A DNA stretch of 43,254 nt from contig CAJURI010000016.1 of assembly GCA_910588795.1 (NCBI GenBank), positions 1 to 43,254 of the forward strand, read 5' to 3'. Positions within the stretch are counted from its first letter, which is position 1. The number at the start of each line of letters is the position of its first letter. Of the stretch, positions 25,158 through 33,334 are shown one piece after another. The position numbers were made by a program, and so were the translations under genes. Source of the stretch: an uncultured Duncaniella sp. (lineage in GTDB: Bacteria; Bacteroidota; Bacteroidia; Bacteroidales; Muribaculaceae). The notes under the pieces are model-generated. The model was not told where the DNA came from. It saw only the letters and a program-made list of their open reading frames with translations, and searched no databases.

Positions 25158-26421
25158 CAGGCTGTTCCACCCGGTAGCAGTATGGGTGCTCAGGATCCTC
25201 ATCGGAGGAGTGTTCATTCTCTCAGGTTTTGTAAAAGGTATAGACCCCTGGGGAAGTGTCATAAAACTCACGGAGTACTTCACCGTGTGGGGATGGAACC
25301 TGCCCGGCTCCCTGATAGCCTGCGCGGCATTCGCCCTCGGAGTCTATGAATTTGTATGGGGATGCCTGCTCCTGCTCGGATGCTACCGCAGAGTGTCCGT
25401 GTGGGCCCTCACGGCAATGATGGCGTTCATGTTGCCTCTGACTCTCTACATTGCTGTTGCATCTCCCGTCGACGACTGCGGATGCTTCGGAGACTTCATT
25501 ATAATATCCAACACTGCCACTTTCATCAAGAATATTTTCATATCGGCAGGACTCATATATCTCCTATTTTTCAACATAAGGGTCGGCGGTGCCTTCATCC
25601 CCTACATACAGTGGATAGTAGGAGGTCTCGTCACCATATATATTCTTGCCATTGAACTATATGGCTACAATATACAGCCGCTGATCGACTTCCGCCAATA
25701 TTCGATAGGCACCTCTCTCGTTCCGGCGGATGACAGCGAAGAGGATGACTCAGGGACAACGACCTATGAGTTCACATATTCCAAGGACGGTGTAGAGAAG
25801 GCATTCACTATTGATTCGCTGCCTGATTCCACATGGACGTTCGTAAGCCGCCGGCTGACAGGAGGAGAAGTAATCTCAACCGACGGGTTCACAATCCTTG
25901 AGGACGGTGAGGACGTCACAGCCGACCTGATCGATCCCGACACCGAGCAATTTATCATCACCATACCCGACATTGACAATGTCGATCTCTCATACACATA
26001 TCTCATCAACGAGTTCAATGATTTCATTACCGGACGCGGAGGATCGCTCATAGCTCTCATAAACAGCGATACCGCCGGACTCGAACGGTGGAAAGACATA
26101 TCCATGGCGTCCTACCCCATATATCAGGCCGACCCTAAGATGCTCAAGGAACTGGCACGTGGCCATGCCGCACTGGTATATCTCGACCATGGCACAGTGG
26201 GGTGGAAACGCACTCTTTCATCCATCGGCTACACATTCGTGACCGAGACTCCGCCTGACAGGCTGATACCTGATCTCGACCCCGACACAGGATACATGCT
26301 GAAACTTATCACAGCTCCGTTTGTTATATTCATGCTTATCCTTCTGGCACTTGACCACAGCGGCAAACTGCTCGCATGGCACATATCCCACCGCCGCAAA
26401 CTCAAATCCAAAAAGCAATAG
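25111..26421 (+). CDS. BT_3928-type DoxX/MauE-like membrane protein
   Basis: This 436-residue inner-membrane protein has four N-terminal segments of the DoxX/MauE type (about 20-150): VLRILIGGVFILSGFVKGIDP, then LGVYEFVWGCLLLLG, and the loop DDCGCFGDF with a Cys pair that suggests redox chemistry. A polar domain at about 210-400 follows, and a final membrane helix near 405-420. The start at ATG 25111 overlaps DUF1599 by 47 bases. A later start is possible because the first 18 residues are polar and unconserved-looking. The family is widespread in Bacteroidales beside DUF1599. Function is unknown. Confidence 0.82.
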   Translation: MPSSQSSNSPRKPGLDRLFHPVAVWVLRILIGGVFILSGFVKGIDPWGSVIKLTEYFTVWGWNLPGSLIACAAFALGVYEFVWGCLLLLGCYRRVSVWALTAMMAFMLPLTLYIAVASPVDDCGCFGDFIIISNTATFIKNIFISAGLIYLLFFNIRVGGAFIPYIQWIVGGLVTIYILAIELYGYNIQPLIDFRQYSIGTSLVPADDSEEDDSGTTTYEFTYSKDGVEKAFTIDSLPDSTWTFVSRRLTGGEVISTDGFTILEDGEDVTADLIDPDTEQFIITIPDIDNVDLSYTYLINEFNDFITGRGGSLIALINSDTAGLERWKDISMASYPIYQADPKMLKELARGHAALVYLDHGTVGWKRTLSSIGYTFVTETPPDRLIPDLDPDTGYMLKLITAPFVIFMLILLALDHSGKLLAWHISHRRKLKSKKQ

Positions 26422-26424
26422 ACT

Positions 26425-27765
26425 ATGCGCTGGGACACTCTGATATCAGATAAACGGCTCGGACTTGAGCACTACCACGATCCAAAGCACGGGGCGCGCA
26501 ATGACTTCCAGCGCGACTTCGACCGGCTCGTGTTCTCTTCACCATTCCGGCGTCTGCAGAACAAGACACAGGTGTTTCCGCTTCCGGGAAGCATCTTTGT
26601 TCACAACCGGCTGACTCACAGCCTTGAAGTGTCATGCGTAGGACGTTCGCTCGCGCGTGAGGTAGCCATACGTCTGCGTTCACGCTACGAAAATGATCCG
26701 GCCATCCTCGACAGCCTCAGCTATATAGGCGACATAGTTGCCGCCGCATGCCTTGCCCATGACCTCGGCAATCCTCCCTTCGGGCATTCCGGAGAGAAAG
26801 CCATCCAAGCTTACTTCAGCGAGGGCGCGGGAAAAGCTCTTAAAGACAGCCTGTCAGCAAAAGAATGGAACGATCTGATCCATTTCGAAGGCAACGCAAA
26901 TGCGTTCCGTCTGCTCACACACCGCTTCAACGGACGCAGGCAAGGAGGCTTCGCCATGACATATTCAACACTCGCCTCCATAGTGAAATACCCGTTTGAA
27001 TCATCTCTGGCCGGCGACCATGGCAAATTCGGATTCTTCACATCGGAAAAAGACGATTTTGTAAAAGTGGCCGAAGAACTTGGAATGCACCCCATGCATG
27101 GAAGCGACGGAGAGATAAAGTATGCCCGCCACCCGCTCGTCTACATAGTCGAGGCTGCCGACGACATATGCTACGAGATAATGGACATAGAGGACGCTCA
27201 CAAGCTCCGCATACTTTCCACCGATGAGGTCATACCGCTCTTGCTCGGATATTTTGATGACGCACGCCGGGCGCACATAAAGAGCGTCATGGAACGTGTG
27301 GATGACCCGAATGAGCGCATAGCATATCTGCGTTCATGCATCGTGGGGCTGCTTGTAGAAAAGTGTGCCGACGCATTCGCCTCCCATGAGGAAGAGATAC
27401 TCGGCGGCACTTTCAAAGGATCGCTCCTCGACCACATAACGCCGCTGGAACAGGAAGGATACCGCAGATGCGAGGAACTGTCATGGAAGAAGATCTATTG
27501 CGCGAGTGATGTCGTGGAGATCGAACTGGCGGGAACACGCATCATATCATTCCTTATCGACGAACTTGTCAAGGCGGTATGCAACCCGTCACTGAACTAC
27601 TCACGACTACTTCTTGCCAAAGTGCCTGAGCAATACGAAATCGCCTCACCCTCTCTCTACGGGAAGATACAGGCCGTGCTCGACCACATCTCCGGCATGA
27701 CCGATGTATATGCTCTTGATCTTTACCGAAGGCTGAATGGCATGAGCCTAAAAATCAACAATTGA
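26425..27765 (+). CDS. dgt: Deoxyguanosinetriphosphate triphosphohydrolase (dGTPase, HD family)
   Basis: This 446-residue HD-superfamily enzyme hydrolyses dGTP or other dNTPs to nucleoside and triphosphate. The N-terminus PFRRLQNKTQVFPLP and NRLTHSLEVS are typical. The metal site is formed by His in THSLEV, the HD pair in CLAHDLGNPPFGHSGEKA, and a later Asp in IVEAADDICYEIMDIED. It follows the membrane protein by three bases and ends two bases before the next ATG, so the block 24615-29060 looks like one operon. The exact nucleotide preference is not readable. Confidence 0.93.
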   Translation: MRWDTLISDKRLGLEHYHDPKHGARNDFQRDFDRLVFSSPFRRLQNKTQVFPLPGSIFVHNRLTHSLEVSCVGRSLAREVAIRLRSRYENDPAILDSLSYIGDIVAAACLAHDLGNPPFGHSGEKAIQAYFSEGAGKALKDSLSAKEWNDLIHFEGNANAFRLLTHRFNGRRQGGFAMTYSTLASIVKYPFESSLAGDHGKFGFFTSEKDDFVKVAEELGMHPMHGSDGEIKYARHPLVYIVEAADDICYEIMDIEDAHKLRILSTDEVIPLLLGYFDDARRAHIKSVMERVDDPNERIAYLRSCIVGLLVEKCADAFASHEEEILGGTFKGSLLDHITPLEQEGYRRCEELSWKKIYCASDVVEIELAGTRIISFLIDELVKAVCNPSLNYSRLLLAKVPEQYEIASPSLYGKIQAVLDHISGMTDVYALDLYRRLNGMSLKINN

Positions 27766-27767
27766 CA

Positions 27768-29060
27768 ATGATACATCTCAAGCGACACTTCATACTGTTT
27801 GCCACCCTTGTCTCGGCACTTTTAGCATCGGCGATGGCCGTCGATGAAGTGCCGAATGTGCACCTCTCCTCCAGGGCACGCTATGTGACAAATCCATCCG
27901 GTGTACTTTCCGAGGCGGCCGTCAGCCGGCTCGATGACGCCATAGCCGGACTTTGGGACAAGACATCGGTGGAAATGGTAGTGGTGGCGATCGACAGAAT
28001 TGACCCGTCAATGTCGCCGGAGGAATTCGCCACAGCTCTTTTTGAAAGATGGGGCATAGGGAAAAGCGACAAGGACAACGGGCTGCTGCTGCTGATATCA
28101 CGTGACGACCGGGCCGTGCAGATCCGCACAGGCTACGGCCTCGAAGGCGTCGTGCCCGACATAATAGCCGGACGCATCATACGCGACGAAATCATACCCC
28201 GCTTCCGTGAAGGCGACTATGACGGAGGCACCGAGGCTGCTGTCAGCCGGCTCTCGGATGTGATACTCGATCCGAGTGTACGTGACGAACTCATGTCGGC
28301 ACATGAAAACGACCGGCAGAAAGCTTTATCCGACGGTTTTGACGGAGAAGAGGTATTCTCATTCTTTATCAGATTCGCCGCCATCATAGCCCTTGTGATG
28401 CTTACTGTCATAATTTATTACATCAGAGCCTCAAGGAACATGGACGATGTGGAACGCTGGCGTTATCTCAACACTCTTTGGGTCCCTGCCGCAATAGTGG
28501 CGTTCGCCACTCTCGGCATAGGTGTCATACCGTTCGCGCTCCTGTCATGGAAGATGCACCGTGTGCGACGTCACAAACGCATGTGCACCCACTGCGGCAC
28601 AAGAATGGAACTGATCGACGAGGTCCACGACAACGACTATCTGACACCGGCGCAGGATCTTGAAGAAAGGCTGAAATCAGTGGACTATGATGTGTGGCAC
28701 TGTCCAAAGTGCGCACAGACCGACATATACCCTTATGTCAACCGTTCCGCCAACTATATTGAATGCCCCAACTGCCATGCCCGCACCATGACACTGTCCG
28801 ACAGGCGCATACTTCGTCAGCCTACATCACGCAGAGAGGGCGAAGGCGTTGACATATATTATTGCCGCAACTGCGGCAACCACCACCAGAAACGCTTCGG
28901 CATAGAACGCAAACCCGACATGGAAGCGGCAGCGGCAGGAGCCATTCTCGGAAGCATGCTCGGAGGCCGACGCGGAGGTTTCGGCGGTGGCGGTGGATTC
29001 GGCGGAGGCTCCTTCGGAGGAGGGTCGACCGGCGGAGGCGGAGCAGGCGGTTCCTGGTAA
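27768..29060 (+). CDS. TPM-domain membrane protein with zinc ribbons and a glycine-rich tail
   Basis: This protein of about 430 residues has a signal sequence (LKRHFILFATLVSALLASAMA) and a TPM domain at about 35-180 (TNPSGVLSEAAVSRLDDAI, WGIGKSDKDNGLLLLIS, GYGLEGVVPD). Two membrane segments follow at about 205-255. Four CxxC-type pairs come next (CTHCG, CPKC, CPNC, CRNCG) that look like two zinc ribbons, and the tail is a run of Gly with Phe and Ser. The overall design is that of the YgcG family. ATG 27768 is preferred over a TTG six bases earlier that overlaps the dgt stop. No function is firmly known for this family. Confidence 0.85.
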   Translation: MIHLKRHFILFATLVSALLASAMAVDEVPNVHLSSRARYVTNPSGVLSEAAVSRLDDAIAGLWDKTSVEMVVVAIDRIDPSMSPEEFATALFERWGIGKSDKDNGLLLLISRDDRAVQIRTGYGLEGVVPDIIAGRIIRDEIIPRFREGDYDGGTEAAVSRLSDVILDPSVRDELMSAHENDRQKALSDGFDGEEVFSFFIRFAAIIALVMLTVIIYYIRASRNMDDVERWRYLNTLWVPAAIVAFATLGIGVIPFALLSWKMHRVRRHKRMCTHCGTRMELIDEVHDNDYLTPAQDLEERLKSVDYDVWHCPKCAQTDIYPYVNRSANYIECPNCHARTMTLSDRRILRQPTSRREGEGVDIYYCRNCGNHHQKRFGIERKPDMEAAAAGAILGSMLGGRRGGFGGGGGFGGGSFGGGSTGGGGAGGSW

Positions 29061-29129
29061 CAGACAGGACAGGCATATTCACACGCAATTACACATCAAG
29101 CACATTTTACACCTTACACCGACAGCACC

Positions 29130-30497
29130 TTGATAACACAAATAGCAGACTTCCTGTGCGGCTATCCGCTCTTCATACTCCTTATAGGGGGTGGATTCTT
29201 CCTGTTCTTCTATTCAGGGATGGTATCCCTGCGGCACATTCCGAGCGCGATGCGGGTGCTGCGCGACAGGCAGAGCCGGGAATCCGGCAACCAGATATCA
29301 TCCTTGCAGGCTCTTGCATCGGTAGTGGCCGCCACCGTAGGGATGGGCAACATAGCCGGCGTGGCCATAGCCCTTGTGATGGGCGGTCCGGGTGCGATAT
29401 TCTGGATGTGGGTGAGCGCGCTCGTAGGCATGTCAACAAAATTCCACGAGGGAGTGCTCACGACACGCTATAAAGTATCGCTCCCTGACGGCACACCGGC
29501 AGGAGGCACCATGCATATAATAGACCGCGGTCTCGGCCCGCGATGGCACTGGCTGGCATTGACATTCGCCGTAGCCGGGATGTTCGGCACGCTGTGCATC
29601 ATGAATGCCAATCAGCTCACCGAAGCTGTGGTCACGACCTTCACCACGCCTCAATGGCTGAGTGAAAGCCGCATGATATGCACGATTGCATCGTCGTGGG
29701 GATGGTCACCTGCCAGCGTGTTCAGGCTTTTTGTAGGGCTGTCTATAGCTGCCGTTGTCACACTCGTGGTCATAGGCGGAGTCAGAAGAATAGCCCGTGT
29801 AGCCACATGGCTTGTGCCGTTCATGGTGGGGATATACTTCCTGAGCGTACTCTATATAGTTGCGACCCACATTTCAGAAGTCCCGGGCGTGTTCCGCCAG
29901 ATATTTTCCGAAGCATTCAATCTGCGGGCCGGATGGGGAGCCTTGACAGGTATAGCCATAATAGGAGCCCGACGTGCCGCACTCGTAAATGATGCAGGCG
30001 TCGGCACCGCAACCATAATGCACGGCGCATCGACCAACACCGACCCGGCCCGTGAAGGACTTATAGCCATGCTCGGTCCGGGCATCGACTCTGGCCTCGT
30101 GTGCACCCTCACGGCTCTTGCCATACTGCTGTGCGGAGACATAGAGGCGGCAGATGGCATAAAAGGGCTTGAAGTGGCCATGGGGGCATTCGGCAAAGCC
30201 ATACCTTACGGAGAATACCTGCTCATGCTCATAGTGCTGTGTTTCGCGCTGTCATCAATGTTCAGCTACAGCTTCTACGGTCGCCGGTGTGCCGCCTATC
30301 TTTTCGGCGAGAAACACGCACGGGCCTACACATGGTTCTTCATTGCCACAATAGTGGTGTTCGCTGTCATACCTCTCGGGATCGCCGTCGGATTCTGCGA
30401 CCTGTTCTACGCGCTGATGGCATTCCCCACTATGCTGACACTATTGCTGATGCGCAAAGAAGTCAGAGGGGAGATCAAAAAGTTTTCAACAATTTAA
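29130..30497 (+). CDS. Alanine/glycine:cation symporter (AGCS family)
   Basis: This 455-residue inner-membrane protein probably imports alanine or glycine with Na+ or H+. Conserved AGCS stretches include SSLQALASVVAATVGMGNIAGVAIAL (about 56-81), GPGAIFWMWVSALVGMSTKFHE, the GTMHII region and HGASTNTDPAREGLIAMLGPGIDS (about 295-318). About 10-11 hydrophobic helices are visible. The only upstream start is TTG at 29130; the next ATG lies within the first helix, so TTG is chosen. It lies 69 bases after the TPM gene and may be in its own unit. Confidence 0.92.
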   Translation: MITQIADFLCGYPLFILLIGGGFFLFFYSGMVSLRHIPSAMRVLRDRQSRESGNQISSLQALASVVAATVGMGNIAGVAIALVMGGPGAIFWMWVSALVGMSTKFHEGVLTTRYKVSLPDGTPAGGTMHIIDRGLGPRWHWLALTFAVAGMFGTLCIMNANQLTEAVVTTFTTPQWLSESRMICTIASSWGWSPASVFRLFVGLSIAAVVTLVVIGGVRRIARVATWLVPFMVGIYFLSVLYIVATHISEVPGVFRQIFSEAFNLRAGWGALTGIAIIGARRAALVNDAGVGTATIMHGASTNTDPAREGLIAMLGPGIDSGLVCTLTALAILLCGDIEAADGIKGLEVAMGAFGKAIPYGEYLLMLIVLCFALSSMFSYSFYGRRCAAYLFGEKHARAYTWFFIATIVVFAVIPLGIAVGFCDLFYALMAFPTMLTLLLMRKEVRGEIKKFSTI

Positions 30498-30518
30498 CAC
30501 GTTTTGTTACTCTCCGGC

Positions 30519-30549
30519 ATTGATTTTCCGAAGATTTTTGGTTACTTTG
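30519..30549 (+). promoter_or_regulatory. Candidate parAB promoter
   Basis: ATTG at 30519-30522 and TTACTTTG at 30542-30549 are separated by 19 bases. The -7 box differs at one base from TAnnTTTG. It lies 61 bases upstream of the preferred parA start. Confidence 0.45.
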
Positions 30550-30610
30550 CAGATAAATTGCCATGGCTCTGCTCTCACACAGTCAGGAGCCTGACAGATA
30601 TACCGAAGAT

Positions 30611-31375
30611 ATGGGTAAAATCATCGCTATAGCCAATCAGAAAGGGGGTGTCGGCAAAACCACCACCACGATCAATCTGGCGGCGTCACTCGCCGCCGAG
30701 GGTAAGCGCACCCTCATCATCGACGCCGACCCTCAAGCAAATGCAACATCCGGTTACGGGATTGATCCCAAGGCAATGCCTTCATCGATCTACGAATGCC
30801 TTGTGGACGACTACCCTATTGACGGCTCCCAGGTGCCGACATGCTGTGAAGGACTCGACCTCGTGGGTTCGCGCATAGACCTCGCCGGAGCAGAAATAGA
30901 GCTGATCAACAAACCCGCCCGCGAGAACGTGCTCAAGAGAGCGATCGCACCGATAGCCGACAGATACGACTACATACTCATCGACTGCTCTCCGTCGCTC
31001 GGACTGATAACTGTCAACGCGCTCACAGCGGCCAATTCAGTCATCATCCCCGTTCAGGCGGAATATTTCGCGCTTGAGGGCATTACCAAACTGCTTAACA
31101 CCATACGCATCATAAAGTCACGGCTCAACCCCACTCTCGAGATCGAAGGTTTCCTCCTGACAATGTACGATGCCCGTCTGCGCCTCGCCAACCAGATATA
31201 TGAGGAACTAAAGGGCCATTTCGGGCCTATGGTGTTCGACAGCGTGATACCGCGCAACATACGCCTAAGCGAAGCTCCGAGCCACGGGCTGCCGGTGATA
31301 CTATACGACCCGACATCGCGAGGATCGACATCCCATATAGCCCTCGCAAAAGAACTCATAGCGAAAAATTCTTGA
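30611..31375 (+). CDS. parA: Chromosome partitioning ATPase ParA/Soj
   Basis: This 254-residue Walker-type ATPase forms a dynamic DNA-bound gradient that moves ParB-parS complexes. IANQKGGVGKTTTTINLA is the deviant Walker A with its signature Lys, LIIDADPQANATSG is the A' motif, and YILIDCSPSLGLITVNAL is Walker B. The frame is open from 30563, but ATG 30611 (MGKIIAIANQKGG) matches the family start. It is followed by parB after 57 bases. In Bacteroides the same order parA-parB-DUF5683-MltD is conserved as far as I recall. Confidence 0.96.
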   Translation: MGKIIAIANQKGGVGKTTTTINLAASLAAEGKRTLIIDADPQANATSGYGIDPKAMPSSIYECLVDDYPIDGSQVPTCCEGLDLVGSRIDLAGAEIELINKPARENVLKRAIAPIADRYDYILIDCSPSLGLITVNALTAANSVIIPVQAEYFALEGITKLLNTIRIIKSRLNPTLEIEGFLLTMYDARLRLANQIYEELKGHFGPMVFDSVIPRNIRLSEAPSHGLPVILYDPTSRGSTSHIALAKELIAKNS

Positions 31376-31432
31376 CGCGACAATCCCTGCGACACTGAAC
31401 ATTGACACATACAGACTAATAGATCCCCAATC

Positions 31433-32320
31433 ATGTCAGCACCAAAGCGACCCGCGCTCGGACGCGGACTCGATTCACTCATAGCCATGGACGATGCGCC
31501 GGCACGCGACGCATCGGCTATCAACGAGATAGAACTCTCGCGCATCTCCCCTAACCCTGACCAGCCCCGAAGCATATTCGATGAGGAGGCTCTCGAGGAG
31601 TTGAGCCGGTCAGTAAAAGAATTCGGGATAATACAGCCGATATCCTTACGCAAGACCGGTCCGGACACCTACCAGATTATAGCCGGAGAGCGTCGATACC
31701 GTGCCGCACTGATGGCAGGCCTCACCACAGTCCCGGCATACATCCGCACTGCCGACGACGCCCTTGTGACTGAGATGGCCCTCATAGAGAACATACAGCG
31801 CGAGGATCTCAACGCAATAGAGATCGCCCTCACTTTCAAAAAACTCATTGACCGTTATGAGCTGACACAGGAACGCCTGAGCGAGCGCATCGGCAAAAAG
31901 CGAGCCACCATAGCAAACTTCATACGGCTCCTGCGTCTGCCGGCAGAAGTCCAGCTCGGACTTCGTGACCGGCGCATCGACATGGGTCACGCACGCGCCC
32001 TGCTCAGCATCGACGATCCAAAACTTCAACTGAAATTATACAACGAAATCCTACGGCTGGGGCTGTCTGTAAGGCGTGTCGAAGAACTCGCCAAAAAGCT
32101 CAGGGAGGCCGGTCAGAGTGAAGAAATCAATGCCGGGAAGGAGGCAAAAAGGTTTTCTAACAAAGATTTCGATATTTTAAGAGACCACCTCTCCCACCGC
32201 TTCTCGACCCCTGTAAAGGTGTCATGCGACGCCTCCGGCAAAGGCAAAATATCATTCTCATTTCGTGACGACAATGAACTTCAAAGATTAATTGCTATCT
32301 TTGACACTGCAAAACAGTAA
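31433..32320 (+). CDS. parB: Chromosome partitioning protein ParB (CTPase clamp)
   Basis: This 295-residue protein starts with PALGRGLDSLI, the ParA-stimulating tail. ISPNPDQPRSIFDEEALEEL with GERRYRAALMAG and EMALIENIQREDLN follows as the CTP-binding N-terminal domain. ERIGKKRATIANFIRLLRLP is the helix-turn-helix that reads parS, and a C-terminal dimer domain ends the protein. No parS-like TGTTTCACGTGAAACA was spotted in the window. The following gene begins eight bases after its stop if the ATG at 32328 is used. Confidence 0.95.
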   Translation: MSAPKRPALGRGLDSLIAMDDAPARDASAINEIELSRISPNPDQPRSIFDEEALEELSRSVKEFGIIQPISLRKTGPDTYQIIAGERRYRAALMAGLTTVPAYIRTADDALVTEMALIENIQREDLNAIEIALTFKKLIDRYELTQERLSERIGKKRATIANFIRLLRLPAEVQLGLRDRRIDMGHARALLSIDDPKLQLKLYNEILRLGLSVRRVEELAKKLREAGQSEEINAGKEAKRFSNKDFDILRDHLSHRFSTPVKVSCDASGKGKISFSFRDDNELQRLIAIFDTAKQ

Positions 32321-32327
32321 CCGCCCA

Positions 32328-33251
32328 ATGCAAGCCACAACGGAAACACCCGTGTCATATATCCGCAACCATATTGTGGCTCCGATAATCGCACTTGTCA
32401 TTGCGCTTGTCGGACCTTTCGGTGTGTGCGCCGAAGAAGCCCCCGCAAACGATAACCCCACAGCGGCATCCACCCCGGGCAACCCGGTCAAACCGACTCC
32501 TAACCATCCGGCCAAACCCACACCGAACCGCCCCGTCAAACCCACCCGAGGCAATCGTCCGGTACGTCCCGAACACCGCCACACCTCACCCATCTCCCAG
32601 CTGCCTGACTCAATCCCGGTAGGCCAGGAAGTCGAGCTGCCGGCCATGGTTGTCGAGGACAGTGTGTCGGTGTCAGACTCAGGGCTTCACATCATACCTG
32701 TCGATTCAATACCCATAGTGAATTCAGCACAGATCGAAAAGACATTCACATTCAATCCCGATCCGACAAGAGCCGTATGGATGTCGGCATTATGCCCCGG
32801 ACTGGGACAGCTGTACAACCGCCGTTACTGGAAACTGCCCATAGTTGTCGGCGCATTCATGGGGCTTGGATACGCGACCTCGTGGAACAACACCATGCTC
32901 CGCGACTACACCACAGCCTACAGCGATATAATGGACAATGACCCCACCACGAAAAGCTACATGGACTTCTTTGCCCCAACCGTCAAGGAGGAGGACCTTG
33001 ACCGTTCATGGCTCACCAATCTGCTGAGATCACGCAAAAACTATTACCGCCGCAACCGTGACCTGTGCATCATATGCATGATAGGTGTCTATCTGGTAGC
33101 CATGGTCGATGCCTACGTTGACGCACAGCTGGCTCACTTCGATATAGCCCCGGACCTGTCGATGGATGTGGCTCCGGCATTGATGAACAGCGACATACGC
33201 AACGGCACGTCACGACCGAGCATAGGCTTATACTGGGCCCTTAATTTCTGA
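32328..33251 (+). CDS. DUF5683-domain membrane protein with a proline-rich linker
   Basis: The protein has 307 residues. A signal anchor (HIVAPIIALVIALVGPFGVCA) is followed at about 36-75 by a low-complexity linker of imperfect repeats such as NPVKPTP and NRPVKPT. The DUF5683 region begins near residue 145 with RAVWMSALCPGLGQLYNRRYWK and has two further hydrophobic stretches, then DAYVDAQLAHFDI. The frame is open from a TTG at 32292 inside parB, but ATG 32328 gives a proper signal segment. It belongs to the parAB-mltD cluster and is probably in the envelope; the basic proline-rich linker could span or bind the cell wall. Function is unknown. Confidence 0.85.
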   Translation: MQATTETPVSYIRNHIVAPIIALVIALVGPFGVCAEEAPANDNPTAASTPGNPVKPTPNHPAKPTPNRPVKPTRGNRPVRPEHRHTSPISQLPDSIPVGQEVELPAMVVEDSVSVSDSGLHIIPVDSIPIVNSAQIEKTFTFNPDPTRAVWMSALCPGLGQLYNRRYWKLPIVVGAFMGLGYATSWNNTMLRDYTTAYSDIMDNDPTTKSYMDFFAPTVKEEDLDRSWLTNLLRSRKNYYRRNRDLCIICMIGVYLVAMVDAYVDAQLAHFDIAPDLSMDVAPALMNSDIRNGTSRPSIGLYWALNF

Positions 33252-33334
33252 CCGATCCTTATATCGGCACATAGCCGCCGGACATTCATCACCCCACCCG
33301 CCGAACATAGTGCCGTCAACATATTATCCCTGCA

